A stretch of 50,179 nucleotides of DNA from Brevibacterium sp. HMSC07C04 (GCF_001815905.1 NZ_KV823279.1:1-50179), one strand, 5' to 3'; shown: positions 8,606 through 17,822, numbered from the stretch's first letter. Program-made: numbers and translations. The notes: generated by a model from the sequence alone, not told the origin.

Positions 8606-9088
8606 GTGGCTGAGAGCAGCCCGGCAACAGGTGACGAGCCCGGGCTGCGCCTACGTCTCGGTCTGGCCGATCTCGCCGATCAGTACGGGCGGTATGTGGA
8701 CTACCGGCGGGAGGAGCCGCAGCCGTATGGCGGCGGGTTCATCGGTCTCGTCAGCGGTGGGCACCATGTGCTCTACCGCAGCGCGGACCCTGGCCGCCGC
8801 TTCGCCATCGAAGAACTCACCACGAGCAGGGTCCCGGGCCAGGTACCGGTGCTCTCCTCGTGGCTCTGGCGGGAGGAGACGCTGAGCACGCGCGAGGACG
8901 GCTCGCCCTACTGGCATGAGAATTCCAGCTGGGAGGTCCAGCCCGAGAACGTCGAGGAACTCCTGGGCCTGGTCCGAAACTGGGCACAGACGGCCCGCTC
9001 CATGGCCCGCCGGGACGCGCTGCGTGAGGCATTCGCCGTGCTCGACCGGTCCGGTCCCGAGCCGCCGCGGCCCGGGCGCGGTCTCTGA
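8606..9088 (+). CDS. ICE hypothetical protein, tandem paralogue
   Basis: 160 residues from GTG after GGGAGGGAGCAGGAC. It shares with the previous protein YGRYVDYR, GGHHVLYRSAD, RFAIEEL, SWLWREETLST, DGSPYWHENSSWEV and WAQTARSMARRD. The C-terminus is PPRPGRGL. The pair could be translocated or DNA-associated proteins, but nothing in the sequence fixes a function. A strong inverted repeat (9093-9134) lies directly after the stop, and the next gene is convergent, so this gene ends the rightward transcript that starts left of the window. Confidence 0.7.
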   Translation: MAESSPATGDEPGLRLRLGLADLADQYGRYVDYRREEPQPYGGGFIGLVSGGHHVLYRSADPGRRFAIEELTTSRVPGQVPVLSSWLWREETLSTREDGSPYWHENSSWEVQPENVEELLGLVRNWAQTARSMARRDALREAFAVLDRSGPEPPRPGRGL

Positions 9089-9092
9089 CCGG

Positions 9093-9134
9093 GTGCGGGC
9101 CGGGAACCCCAGCAGGGAGGTGCCCGGCCCGCAC
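9093..9134. terminator. Bidirectional terminator-like hairpin
   Basis: A perfect 12-bp inverted repeat, GTGCGGGCCGGG / CCCGGCCCGCAC, is separated by 18 bases. It lies between the stop of the plus-strand gene ending at 9088 and the stop of the minus-strand gene ending at 9140. There is no clear T-run, which is common for actinobacterial terminators. Confidence 0.7.
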
Positions 9135-9139
9135 TAGCT

Positions 9140-9496
9140 TCACCTGTCCGTGGCGGGGTTGAGCCCGTTCAGGAACACGGCCAGCTGGTCCAGCAGGCGC
9201 AGCGCGCTCTCGAGGGTGACCTCGATGCGCTCGTGCTCGGTGCCGATCGCCACCCACGTGTCTCTGGCCCCGATCCCACGGCTGGCGGCCAGGACCAGCG
9301 CACCAGCGTCGACGATCGGGACCGGATCGCAGTCGGAGGCATGCCGGTAGCGACGGGTGATCGCGGGAACCTCGCACAGCTCCCCGAAGTGGCCGCGGTC
9401 AGCGGCGAGGACCTGCCGGTGGTGATCGCCGGTGCACCATGACGGGCACGACTCGCGCAGCCACGCGGGCCCGGGTACGGCGTTGTCCATAGTCAT
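9140..9496 (-). CDS. DUF6907-type small protein
   Basis: 118 residues. The start is the ATG at 9496 with AGGAG about 8 bases upstream; the frame is open much further upstream, but only as an antisense shadow of the following genes. The motif CPSWCTGDH near residue 16 is the hallmark of the DUF6907 family, which is frequent in actinobacterial mobile elements. Downstream are a Cys at CEVP, RYRHASDCDPVPI, and a helical C-terminus (LESALRLLDQLAVFLNGL). The Cys/His-rich start may bind metal, but no role is established. It is transcribed against the genes on both sides; the 118-bp gap to the next plus-strand gene must hold divergent promoters. Confidence 0.7.
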   Translation of the reverse strand: MTMDNAVPGPAWLRESCPSWCTGDHHRQVLAADRGHFGELCEVPAITRRYRHASDCDPVPIVDAGALVLAASRGIGARDTWVAIGTEHERIEVTLESALRLLDQLAVFLNGLNPATDR

Positions 9497-9614
9497 CGAT
9501 TCTCCTGTTCTGCCACCGGCACCGTGCCCGCGGCAGAACCTATGAACGCGCCCGCTACTGACCAGACGATGAGGCCATCGGGCGCGCGGGGTGCCTGGGT
9601 GCGCACCTGCGGTC

Positions 9615-10202
9615 ATGAGCACACACGAACCCGGCAGGAAGCACCGGCACCGGAGAAGCACCGACGACCCCGAGGCCACGGGCACGCGAGGCTCCGAGCA
9701 GGCGGATCTGCCCGCGGTGCCGCCGGTGCTCCCGCACGTGGTCATCACGGCCACGGACGCGGGAACCCTGGATGTCACCGTCGACGGAAAGGACCTCCCA
9801 CCCCGCTCGCCGAAGAGACCCTGGACGCGGGCGAGGTTCGGGGAACTGCTCGACACGGTCACCGACGAGCGTCGCGTGCCGGTGCGGATCGAGGTCCACG
9901 AAACGGACGGCACCTCGTTCACCGACATCGTCCACGCCGCCCGACACCGACCAGAGCCCCCGGCGACGGCCTCACCGCCGGCGACACCGAAGAAGGCGAA
10001 GCCGACCCGGCATGTCGAGGTCACCGCGACCGGGTTCGTGCCCGGCGAGGACATCGCCATCGCCATCATCACCGGGACCGCGGAGGCCGACGGGCAGGGC
10101 CGGGCCCGGGCGGTGATCGCGCGTGCGGGACTGCGCGAGGCCGGGGAGGTCGTCCTGGTCGGGCGGGTCTCGGGCGCCGTCCATGTCGAGGCGCTGTCGT
10201 GA
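9615..10202 (+). CDS. ICE hypothetical protein upstream of the coupling protein gene
   Basis: 195 residues from the ATG at 9615; a GTG at 9591 is an alternative and neither has a strong ribosome-binding site. A basic N-terminus (GRKHRHRRSTDD) is followed by two regions rich in strands: VVITATDAGTLDVTVDGKDL and, after a Pro/Lys linker, RHVEVTATGFVPGEDIAIAII. A helical segment (RARFGELLDTVTDERRVPVRIEV) lies between them. The stop overlaps the GTG start of the coupling protein gene (GTGA), so the two are translationally coupled. The protein may be an accessory to the coupling ATPase; this is inferred from position only. Confidence 0.65.
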   Translation: MSTHEPGRKHRHRRSTDDPEATGTRGSEQADLPAVPPVLPHVVITATDAGTLDVTVDGKDLPPRSPKRPWTRARFGELLDTVTDERRVPVRIEVHETDGTSFTDIVHAARHRPEPPATASPPATPKKAKPTRHVEVTATGFVPGEDIAIAIITGTAEADGQGRARAVIARAGLREAGEVVLVGRVSGAVHVEALS

Positions 10203-11980
10203 GCTCGCCGCAGGGCCGCCAGGCCGGCAGCTTCGGGGACGAGCTGACCAACGCCGCGATGATCGCGCTGATCGGAATGTTCGGCCTCACCCTCATCCTG
10301 CGCCTGGGCGGGTCGATCACCGCGTTCCTCACCGGCGCACCGCAACCGCGTGCCGGACTGGCCGCCGGTGCCGCCGTGCTGCTCAACCCGGCAGACCCCG
10401 CCCGAGCCCTGGACGCGGCCGGGCTGAGCACGCTCGGGTACTGGCTGGTCACCGGGGTGGTGCTGGTCGGGCTCGGCACGCTCGGCGGGTGGACCTGGGT
10501 ACGGGTGCGCCGCCATGTCCACCAGGTCGAGACCGACCCTCGGAAGGTCGCCGGCGCGGCCAACCGGCGCGATATCGACCAGAGCGCCTCCTCCCAGGCC
10601 CTGCTCAAGCGGGCCGGGACGCTGCGCCCTTCGCTGGAGACGCCCACTCCCGCGGAGGTGGGGTATCTGCTGGGCCGGTCGAAAGGCCGCCAGGTGTGGG
10701 CCTCGGTCGAGGACTCGATGTTGGTTCTCGGCCCGCCCCGATCCGGCAAGGGCCTGCATGTGGTCATCAACGCGATCTTGGACGCCCCCGGTGCGGTCAT
10801 CGCCACCTCGACCCGCCCCGACAATCTGACTGCCACGCTCCGGGCCAGGCAGCGGCGCGGCCCGGTGGCGGTGTTCGATCCGCAGCACCTGGCCGAGGGC
10901 CTGCCCGCGGGCCTGCGCTGGTCACCGATCCGGGGCTGCGCGGACCCGCTGACCGCGATGATCCGTGCCTCGGGCCTGGCCGCCTCGACCGGGCTCGGCT
11001 CGGGAGGGGTCGAGTCCGGCGGGTTCTGGGAAGGCAAGACGAAGACCGCGCTGCAAGCACTCTTGCACGCCGCCGCACTCGATCATCGCCCGTCCTCGGA
11101 GTTGTTCCGGTGGACGCTGGACCCGACGGCGGCCTCCGATGCGGTCGCGATCCTCACCAACCACTCCGGCGCCGCAGAGGGGTGGGCGGACTCCCTGGAG
11201 TCGATGATCGACGCCGACCCCCGCACCCGCGACAGCATCTGGCAGGGCGTGTCCCTGGCCCTGTCGGCCCTGGCCGATCCGCGCGTGCTGGATGCGGTCA
11301 GCCCCGGCGAGGGTGAAGAGTTCGACCCGGCGCAGTTCATCCGCGACCAGGGCACCCTCTACCTTCTGGCCACCGGTGCCGGGGCAGGCGCCTCGGCGGC
11401 GCTGGTGGCGGCGCTCGTCGAGGATCTCGTCGAGGTCGCCCGCCGCATGGCCGCCCGGTCCCCGGGCGCCCGCCTGGACCCGCCGCTGCTGCTGGCCCTC
11501 GACGAGATCGGGAACCTGAGCCCCTTGCCGTCGCTGCCGACGCTGATGGCCGAGGGCGGAGGCACGGGCATCACCACGATGCCGGTGCTCCAATCCCTGG
11601 CCCAGGCCAGAGACAAGTGGAACGAAGCCCAGGCCGGGGCGATCTGGGATGCCGCGATCGTGAAGATCATCCTCGGCGGGGCCTCCAACAGCAGAGACTT
11701 GCAGGACCTGTCCACGCTCATCGGTGAGCGCGATGAGCACACCGACTCCGTCACACTCGGCGATCACGGGTCACGGTCGAACCAGCGCTCCATCCGCCGG
11801 GTCGCGGTCATGCCCCCGGACCGGATTCGGATGTTGCCTTTCGGCACCGGGGTGACCCTGCTGCGCTCGGCCCCACCGATCATCACGGATCTCCGGCCGT
11901 GGCCGGCCCGTACGGATGCCGACCAGCTCAAGCAGGACCGGACCGAGATCGAGGCGCTGCTCGAGGACCCCGCCTCATGA
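10199..11980 (+). CDS. Type IV coupling protein, TraG/VirD4-like ATPase
   Basis: 593 residues from GTG in the 4-bp overlap GTGA. Two transmembrane segments lie near residues 20-40 (MIALIGMFGLTLIL) and 78-100 (LSTLGYWLVTGVVLVGLGTL). Walker A is LGPPRSGKG at about 175-183, Walker B is LLLALDEIGNL at about 430-440, and VLQSLAQARDKWN is the conserved downstream segment of VirD4/TraG proteins. It would bring the processed DNA and protein substrates to the secretion channel at the inner membrane. The ATG of the next ORF overlaps its stop (ATGA). The assignment is secure. Confidence 0.9.
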   Translation: MSSPQGRQAGSFGDELTNAAMIALIGMFGLTLILRLGGSITAFLTGAPQPRAGLAAGAAVLLNPADPARALDAAGLSTLGYWLVTGVVLVGLGTLGGWTWVRVRRHVHQVETDPRKVAGAANRRDIDQSASSQALLKRAGTLRPSLETPTPAEVGYLLGRSKGRQVWASVEDSMLVLGPPRSGKGLHVVINAILDAPGAVIATSTRPDNLTATLRARQRRGPVAVFDPQHLAEGLPAGLRWSPIRGCADPLTAMIRASGLAASTGLGSGGVESGGFWEGKTKTALQALLHAAALDHRPSSELFRWTLDPTAASDAVAILTNHSGAAEGWADSLESMIDADPRTRDSIWQGVSLALSALADPRVLDAVSPGEGEEFDPAQFIRDQGTLYLLATGAGAGASAALVAALVEDLVEVARRMAARSPGARLDPPLLLALDEIGNLSPLPSLPTLMAEGGGTGITTMPVLQSLAQARDKWNEAQAGAIWDAAIVKIILGGASNSRDLQDLSTLIGERDEHTDSVTLGDHGSRSNQRSIRRVAVMPPDRIRMLPFGTGVTLLRSAPPIITDLRPWPARTDADQLKQDRTEIEALLEDPAS

Positions 11981-12069
11981 CCCCCGAAGCACCCACCCAC
12001 ACCACCACCGCCCACCGGTCACCAGCGGGCAGGGGCGGTCGGCTGCCGGGCGTGCGGGGGTGGTGGTGA
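11977..12069 (+). CDS. Possible 30-residue coupled micro-ORF after the coupling protein gene
   Basis: The ATG overlaps the coupling protein stop as ATGA, and the stop (12067-12069) overlaps the next ATG as TGATG. The peptide begins MTPEAPTHTTT and ends in VRGWW. Its composition is not informative. The reason to list it is the exact stop/start overlap at both ends, which would let ribosomes pass from the coupling protein gene into the next ORF. It may be only a translational relay without a stable product. Confidence 0.35.
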   Translation: MTPEAPTHTTTAHRSPAGRGGRLPGVRGWW

Positions 12070-12785
12070 TGGCCCGGCGCCGCCGCACTCCGCCTCCCGG
12101 TCAGCTGGAGTTCGATCTGTGGGGCCTCGGCGAGGCCGAGGCCGATGCCGCCGTCGCCGAGGCCGGACAGACCCCCACCGAGACACCGCGGGAGGACAGT
12201 GATGAACCAGTACGGGGCACGGGCGATGGAGCACTGGAGGGCACACGCCCCGGAGCGGGTCGCAGCGATGGAGGATCCAAGCTGGTTCTTCACCCAGCTA
12301 GGCCAGGAGATCCAGGCGCAGGTGACCGAGCTGTCGACCCGGCTGGAGAACGACCGGATCTGGGGCCTGGAGAAACAGAGCCCGAGGGAGGACAATTATC
12401 TCCAGGAGGTCTCGCGCCGGATGACGGCGCACCAGATCGCGGAGGAGGTCGTGATGAGCCAGCTGGCCTGGATCCACGACCCGAGCCTGCCCCTGGACGA
12501 GGCGCGGCAGGAGTGGGAGGAGACCCGACCAGCCGACGAGAACCTGATCTCGTGGGCGGAGCGGACCCAGGACTCCCCGTACCCGCAGTACTCCCAGGTC
12601 GAGCTGGAGCAGAAGGCCCTCGACTGGGCGATCCCGATGTGGTTCCTGGAGGGCCTGCTGGCAGCGGAGATCCCGGGCCAGTACGCCCAGGAGCACCAGG
12701 AGGTGCTGCGGCAAGCAGCGGACGTGAGGTTCCTCCGCGAGGTGACCGGCACCCCGTAACCGACACCCCCACACCACCTCCCCCT
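12069..12785 (+). other. Open frame contiguous with the helicase (possible N-terminal extension or separate ORF)
   Basis: From the ATG at 12069 (TGATG overlap with the micro-ORF) the frame reads MARRRRTPPPGQLEFDLWG, an acidic stretch, and a long Gly/Pro/Asp-rich low-complexity region. It has no stop before 17822, so it is in frame with the large methylase/helicase. The first 45 residues look coding (QLEFDLWGLGEAEADA). The rest coincides with a complete gene in another frame (12202-12759) and looks like its shadow. Either the helicase is really about 1,917 residues with a nested gene, or this was a small separate gene whose stop (a TGATG at 12200-12204 in another frame) has been lost by a frame change. 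Confidence 0.35.
12202..12759 (+). CDS. ICE small soluble protein preceding the helicase
   Basis: 185 residues, ATG with GGGAGGA five bases upstream. It is highly charged and predicted helical: MNQYGARAMEHWRAHAPER, then FFTQLGQEIQAQVTELSTRL, VSRRMTAHQIAEEVVMSQLAW and an aromatic-rich C-terminal half (ALDWAIPMWFLEGLLAAEI). Its start resembles small proteins placed ahead of large helicase genes in Gram-positive elements, sometimes labelled TnpV; I am not sure of that link. It lies completely inside an open frame contiguous with the helicase. Its amino-acid pattern and ribosome-binding site make it the more credible coding frame for this stretch. Confidence 0.7.
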   Translation: MNQYGARAMEHWRAHAPERVAAMEDPSWFFTQLGQEIQAQVTELSTRLENDRIWGLEKQSPREDNYLQEVSRRMTAHQIAEEVVMSQLAWIHDPSLPLDEARQEWEETRPADENLISWAERTQDSPYPQYSQVELEQKALDWAIPMWFLEGLLAAEIPGQYAQEHQEVLRQAADVRFLREVTGTP

Positions 12786-15700
12786 GTGGTGGGGGTGCCG
12801 CGGTTCGTGCCCTCCCGTGACCAGCTGGCACCGTCCGGGGCGAAGGCCCGGTTCCAGGCAAACATCGCAGCGATCCGGCTCGCGCGCACGCTGACCGAGC
12901 AGGACCGCGCCGCCACGGCCGAGGAGCAGCAGGTCCTGGCACGCTGGTCCTCGTGGGGTGCCGTCCCCGACGTCTTCGATACCGGGAAACCCGGCTGGGA
13001 GGCGGAGCGGGACCAGCTGCGGGGCCTGCTCTCGGAGCAGGAGTGGGAGGCAGCGGCCCGGACGACGCTGAACGCCCACTACACCGACCCGGCCCTCGCC
13101 ACACAGATGTGGCGCGCCCTGGACGCGCTCGGGTTCCGGGGCGGGCGCGTGCTCGAGCCCGGCAGTGGCCTGGGCACGTTCATCGGCCTGGCCCCCGAGA
13201 CCGCGCAGATGACCGGTATCGAGCTCGACCCCGTGACCGCGCAGATCAGCCGCGCCCTCTACCCGCACGCGCAGATCCGCACCGAGTCCTTCGCCGACAC
13301 CCGCCTGCCGGAGGGCGGCTTCGACCTCACGGTCGGGAACGTGCCGTTTGCCGACGTGGCGCTGCACGACCGGGTACACAACCCGCACAAGCACTCGATG
13401 CACAACCACTTCATCCTCAAGTCCCTGGCCTTGACGCGTCCGGGCGGGATGGTGGCGGTGCTGACCTCCCGGTACACGATGGATGCCCAGAACCCGGGAG
13501 CACGCCGGGAGATGAACCTGATGGCCGACCTCGTCGGCGCGGTGCGGCTGCCGGCCGGGGCTCACCGGCGCACCGCGGGCACGGATGTGGTCACCGACCT
13601 GCTCCTCTTCCGCCGCCGCGAGGAGGGGGAACCGGTCCTCGATGATCTGTGGGAGACCGTCACCCCGATCACCGTGGACGGGCAGACCCTACGGATGAAC
13701 CGCTACTTCGACCAGCATCCGGAGCATGTTCTCGGGCAGATCGGCGCGGACACCGGCCAGTTCGGACGCCAGGAACTGACGGTCACAGGCGACGTGGACC
13801 GGGTCGACGCTGATCTGGCCGATGTCCTCGACCAGATCACGTTCACCGCCCGCCGCACCGGCCTGACGTTCACCGACGCCCCACCGGAGCGGGCGATGCG
13901 CCCGGTGGCCCGCCAACCGGCGCCGCCGCAGCGGTGGGATGGCAGCATCGTCGGCACCGGCACGGGGTTCGGCACCGTCACCGCCGGAGGCATCGAACCG
14001 CTCGAGGTCCCCAAGAGCACCACCACGGAGCTGCGTGCCCTGCTGGGGCTGCGGGACGCGGCGACCAGCCTGCTGGAAGCCGAGGCCGCGACCGCCGAGG
14101 ACACCGCGGAGATCACCACCGCACGGGAGGACCTGCGCCGGGCCTACCAGAAGTACCTCGGACGCTACGGGCCCTTGAACAGGTACACGCTGCGCCGGTC
14201 CGGCAGGACCAACGACGCCGGTGAGGACACCCATGCCCGCATCATCCCCCGCGCCATCCGGCTGCTGCGCGGCGACCCTTTCGGGCCCCTGGTCATGGCG
14301 TTGGAGAACTTCGACGACACCGACCAGACCGCCACACCGGCAGAGATCCTCTCCCGCCGGGTGGTCGCGCCCCGTACCGAGGTCCAGGGCGTGGAGACCC
14401 CGGCCGACGCGATCGCCGTGTCCCTCGACCGCACCGGCAGCATCGACCTGCCACTGGTCGCGGACATGCTCGGCATGGACGAGACCGAGGCCCGGGAGGC
14501 CCTGACCGGGCTGGTGTTCACCGACCCGGCCACCGACGAGCTCGTCCACGCACCGGCCTACCTCTCCGGTGACGTGCGCACGAAGCTCGACGCCGCCCAC
14601 GCCCGCGCCGAGACCGATCCCTCCTTCACGGCCAACGTCGAGGCGCTGACCGCGGTGCTGCCGGACCCCTTGGGGGTCGAGGACATCACCGCCCGCCTCG
14701 GGGCGGTGTGGATCAGCGCCGAGATCCACGAGAGGTTCCTGCGCGAACTGCTGCGTGCCCCGGACGTGCGCGTGGAGAACCCGATGAGCGGGATGTGGGA
14801 GGTCCGCGGCGGACGGCAGGGCCTGCTGGCGACCTCGGAGTGGGGCACCGAACGCCGGCCGGCCCCGGACATCGCGCAGGCGCTCATGGAGCAGAAGACG
14901 CTGCTGGTCTACGACGAGATCGAAGACGCCGACGGCCGTAAACGGCCCGTGCTCAACCAGGTCGAAACCGTCGCCGCGCAGGAAAAAGCCGAGCAGCTCC
15001 AGGAACGCTTCAGCGAATGGGTGTGGGAAGACCCCGCCCGCGCCCAGGCGCTCGTCGAGGAGTACAACCGCCGCTTCAACTCGATCGTGCTGCGCGACTA
15101 CAGCGATGCCGGGGACTACCTCACCCTGCCCGGGGTCGCGGAGTCGTTCACACCCCGCCCGCATCAGCGGGCCGCGGTCGCCCGGATGATCGCGGAGCCC
15201 GCCACGGGTCTGTTCCATGAGGTCGGGGCGGGCAAGACCGCGGAGTTCGTCATGGGTGCCATGGAGATGAGGCGGATGGGGATGGTGCGCAAACCCGTCG
15301 TCGTGGTGCCCAATCACATGCTCGAACAGGTCGGGAGGGAATGGCTCCAGATCTACCCGAGGGCCCGCATCCTCGCCGCGTCCACCAAAGACCTCGCCGC
15401 GGATAAGAGGCGGCAGTTCGTCGCGCGGGCGGCCGCCAACGATTGGGACGCGGTGGTCATGACCCAGGGCGCGTTCGCGAAGATCGGCCTGCGGGAGGAG
15501 ACCCAGCAGGCCTACCTGCGGGCGCAGATCGACGAGGTCCGCCGGGTCCTCGAAGATGCCACCGGCGAGGACGCGATGAGCGTCAAGCGCATCCAGCGCA
15601 AGCTGCTGAGCTTGGAGAACAAGCTGAAGTCGCGTCTGGACACCGACCGGGACCAGGGCGTGTCCTTCGAAGATACGGGCATCGATTACGTCGTGATCGA

Positions 15701-17822
15701 TGAGATGCACATGTACAAGAACCTCTCGACGGAATCCAATATCCGGGATGCCGCGATCGAGGGCAGCGCACGCGCATCCGATCTGCACATGAAGCTCGAA
15801 TACCTCCGCTCCCAGGGCAAGGAGCGAGTCGTGACCGGGGCGACGGCCACCCCGATCGCCAACAGCATCACCGAGGCCTACGTCATGGAACGCTACATGC
15901 GCCCGGACCTCCTCGAAGCCGCCGGGGTGGAGTCCTTCGATGCGTGGGCGGCCACGTTCGGGCAGACGATCACGCAGATGGAGATGGACCCCACCGGCAC
16001 GAACTTCCGGATGAAAACCAGGTTCGCGAAGTTCACCAATGTCCCCGAGATGCTGCGGATCTTCAGCGTGTTCGCCGATGTCAAGACCGCAGAAGACCTC
16101 CAGCTGCCGGTACCGGAGATCACCGCGCGCGAGGACGGGCAACGCGTCCCGGCCACGATCCCGGTCCCACCCACTGTCGAACTCGAAGACTTCGTCGCCC
16201 AGCTCGGCACCCGCGCGGAGAAAGTCGCCTCACGGGCCGTATCACCCAGCGACGACAACATGTTGGTCATCTCCACCGACGGCAGAAAAGCCGCGCTCGA
16301 CATCCGGATGGTCCTGCCGCAGGACCCGACCGGGCCGACGAAGATCGACGTCGCCGCGGACATGATCGCCGGCACCTGGCAGGCCACCCGCGACCGCGAG
16401 TACCTCGACCCGTCCACCGGGGAGCCCTCACCGGTACGCGGTGGCCTGCAGCTGGTGTTCTCCGATATCGGCACCCCGCACCCGGACCGGTGGAACGCCT
16501 ACGACGAGCTCGCCGCGCAACTGGTGATGCGGGGCATGCCCGGCGAGTCGATCCGGTTCATGCACGAAGCCAAGACCGACGTCGAGAAAGCCAGACTTTT
16601 CGCTGCCGCACGCGCCGGCCACATCGCCGTGCTGATCGGCTCGACGGAGAAAATGGGTGTCGGCACGAACGTGCAAAATCGCGCGCTCGCGCTGTATCAC
16701 CTCGACTGCCCGTGGCGGCCAGCCGACGTCGCCCAACGCGAAGGCCGCATCCTGCGACAGGGCAACCAGAACGAGCAGGTCGCGATCGTCAGGCTCGTCA
16801 CCGAGCGCTCCTTCGACTCCTACATGTGGCAGGGCGTGGAGCGCAAAGCCAGGTTCATCGCCCAGATCATGCGCGGCAGCCTCGATGCCCGCGAGATCGA
16901 GGAGATCGACTCCTCGGCCCTGTCGGCGGCCGAGGCCAAAGCCATCTCCAGCGGGAACCCGCTGCTGCTCGAGCATGCCACGATCCAGACCGAGGTCACC
17001 CGGCTGCGGCGCCTCGAGCGCGCGCACCACCGCTCCCAGGCGATGCTCGCCCACACTCGCGACCGGGCCAGTGAGGACGCCCGCCGCGCCGAGCACGACA
17101 TCGCTGGCCTGCAGGCGGCACTCCCGCAGGTCGCCGACACCTCCGGTGACCGGTTCCGGATGCGCATCGGCGACAGAGTCTACGACTCCCGCGCCGATGC
17201 TGCGACGGCGGTGGGTGCCTGGGCGCAAGGTTCGGGGCTGACCTGGGCACCGAAGTACGCCGCCCGGGATTTCGGGGTCCTCGGCCAGGTCTCGGGATTT
17301 GACGTCACCGTCTCCACCCGGCCTGCTCTCGGCGACGAACCGCATGTCGAGGTCGAACTCGCGGGTGTACCGCGCACCGGGTTCGTCATGAGCCGGTCGG
17401 GGTTCCTCGACGGTGGCATCGGGCTCATCCAGCGCATCGAGAACCGGGCCGCGGGCATCCCCACGCTCTTGGAGCACGCCCAGCGCGACCTCGACGACGC
17501 GCGCGAGGCCGCCGCGGAGGCCGGGCAGCGCATCGGGGAGCCCTTCCGCCACGCCGAGGCCCTTGCCACGGCCGAAGCCGATCTCGACCGGGTGCAGACA
17601 CAGCTGGCGACCATGAACGACGACGTCACCCACCAGGGCCCAGCCGAGACCAGCCCGCCCAAGCCCCCGCCCCCTGACGAGGCCGGTCTCACGGTCGAGG
17701 CGGTGCGCGGCCATCGCCCTGCCCTGGGCGTGCACCCTAACCCGCACCGCGAGCCCGCCTCGATCGCCGAGCCCACCCGTCCTCCCGGACACCGGCCCGA
17801 CCCGCCAACGCATCACTTCTAA
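12786..17822 (+). CDS. Giant adenine-methylase/SNF2-type helicase fusion of the ICE
   Basis: About 1,678 residues if started at the GTG at 12786; the exact start is uncertain and the frame is open to 12069. A methyltransferase-like domain has motif I VLEPGSGLGTF at about 119-129 and an NVPF motif (NPPY class, N6-adenine) at about 184. A superfamily 2 helicase follows: FHEVGAGKTAE at about 808-818, VVIDEMHMYKN (DExH) at about 968-978, GATATP at about 1018, and QREGRILRQGNQ (motif VI) at about 1316. The C-terminal 250 residues are helical with a Pro-rich tail. Such fusions are typical of phages and conjugative elements and may modify or protect transferred DNA (DarB-like anti-restriction is one precedent). 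Cytoplasmic, no membrane segments. Confidence 0.85.
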   Translation: MVGVPRFVPSRDQLAPSGAKARFQANIAAIRLARTLTEQDRAATAEEQQVLARWSSWGAVPDVFDTGKPGWEAERDQLRGLLSEQEWEAAARTTLNAHYTDPALATQMWRALDALGFRGGRVLEPGSGLGTFIGLAPETAQMTGIELDPVTAQISRALYPHAQIRTESFADTRLPEGGFDLTVGNVPFADVALHDRVHNPHKHSMHNHFILKSLALTRPGGMVAVLTSRYTMDAQNPGARREMNLMADLVGAVRLPAGAHRRTAGTDVVTDLLLFRRREEGEPVLDDLWETVTPITVDGQTLRMNRYFDQHPEHVLGQIGADTGQFGRQELTVTGDVDRVDADLADVLDQITFTARRTGLTFTDAPPERAMRPVARQPAPPQRWDGSIVGTGTGFGTVTAGGIEPLEVPKSTTTELRALLGLRDAATSLLEAEAATAEDTAEITTAREDLRRAYQKYLGRYGPLNRYTLRRSGRTNDAGEDTHARIIPRAIRLLRGDPFGPLVMALENFDDTDQTATPAEILSRRVVAPRTEVQGVETPADAIAVSLDRTGSIDLPLVADMLGMDETEAREALTGLVFTDPATDELVHAPAYLSGDVRTKLDAAHARAETDPSFTANVEALTAVLPDPLGVEDITARLGAVWISAEIHERFLRELLRAPDVRVENPMSGMWEVRGGRQGLLATSEWGTERRPAPDIAQALMEQKTLLVYDEIEDADGRKRPVLNQVETVAAQEKAEQLQERFSEWVWEDPARAQALVEEYNRRFNSIVLRDYSDAGDYLTLPGVAESFTPRPHQRAAVARMIAEPATGLFHEVGAGKTAEFVMGAMEMRRMGMVRKPVVVVPNHMLEQVGREWLQIYPRARILAASTKDLAADKRRQFVARAAANDWDAVVMTQGAFAKIGLREETQQAYLRAQIDEVRRVLEDATGEDAMSVKRIQRKLLSLENKLKSRLDTDRDQGVSFEDTGIDYVVIDEMHMYKNLSTESNIRDAAIEGSARASDLHMKLEYLRSQGKERVVTGATATPIANSITEAYVMERYMRPDLLEAAGVESFDAWAATFGQTITQMEMDPTGTNFRMKTRFAKFTNVPEMLRIFSVFADVKTAEDLQLPVPEITAREDGQRVPATIPVPPTVELEDFVAQLGTRAEKVASRAVSPSDDNMLVISTDGRKAALDIRMVLPQDPTGPTKIDVAADMIAGTWQATRDREYLDPSTGEPSPVRGGLQLVFSDIGTPHPDRWNAYDELAAQLVMRGMPGESIRFMHEAKTDVEKARLFAAARAGHIAVLIGSTEKMGVGTNVQNRALALYHLDCPWRPADVAQREGRILRQGNQNEQVAIVRLVTERSFDSYMWQGVERKARFIAQIMRGSLDAREIEEIDSSALSAAEAKAISSGNPLLLEHATIQTEVTRLRRLERAHHRSQAMLAHTRDRASEDARRAEHDIAGLQAALPQVADTSGDRFRMRIGDRVYDSRADAATAVGAWAQGSGLTWAPKYAARDFGVLGQVSGFDVTVSTRPALGDEPHVEVELAGVPRTGFVMSRSGFLDGGIGLIQRIENRAAGIPTLLEHAQRDLDDAREAAAEAGQRIGEPFRHAEALATAEADLDRVQTQLATMNDDVTHQGPAETSPPKPPPPDEAGLTVEAVRGHRPALGVHPNPHREPASIAEPTRPPGHRPDPPTHHF

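Noticed and set aside
9524..10198. N-terminal extension of the coupling protein
   Set aside because: The frame is open, but it overlaps the gene at 9615-10202 and translates to Arg/Gly-rich sequence. The GTG at 10199, with its GTGA overlap and following membrane segment, is the natural start.
13689..16142. 817-codon minus-strand ORF
   Set aside because: Lies entirely opposite the methylase/helicase, whose motifs are clear; the composition is that of a shadow frame.
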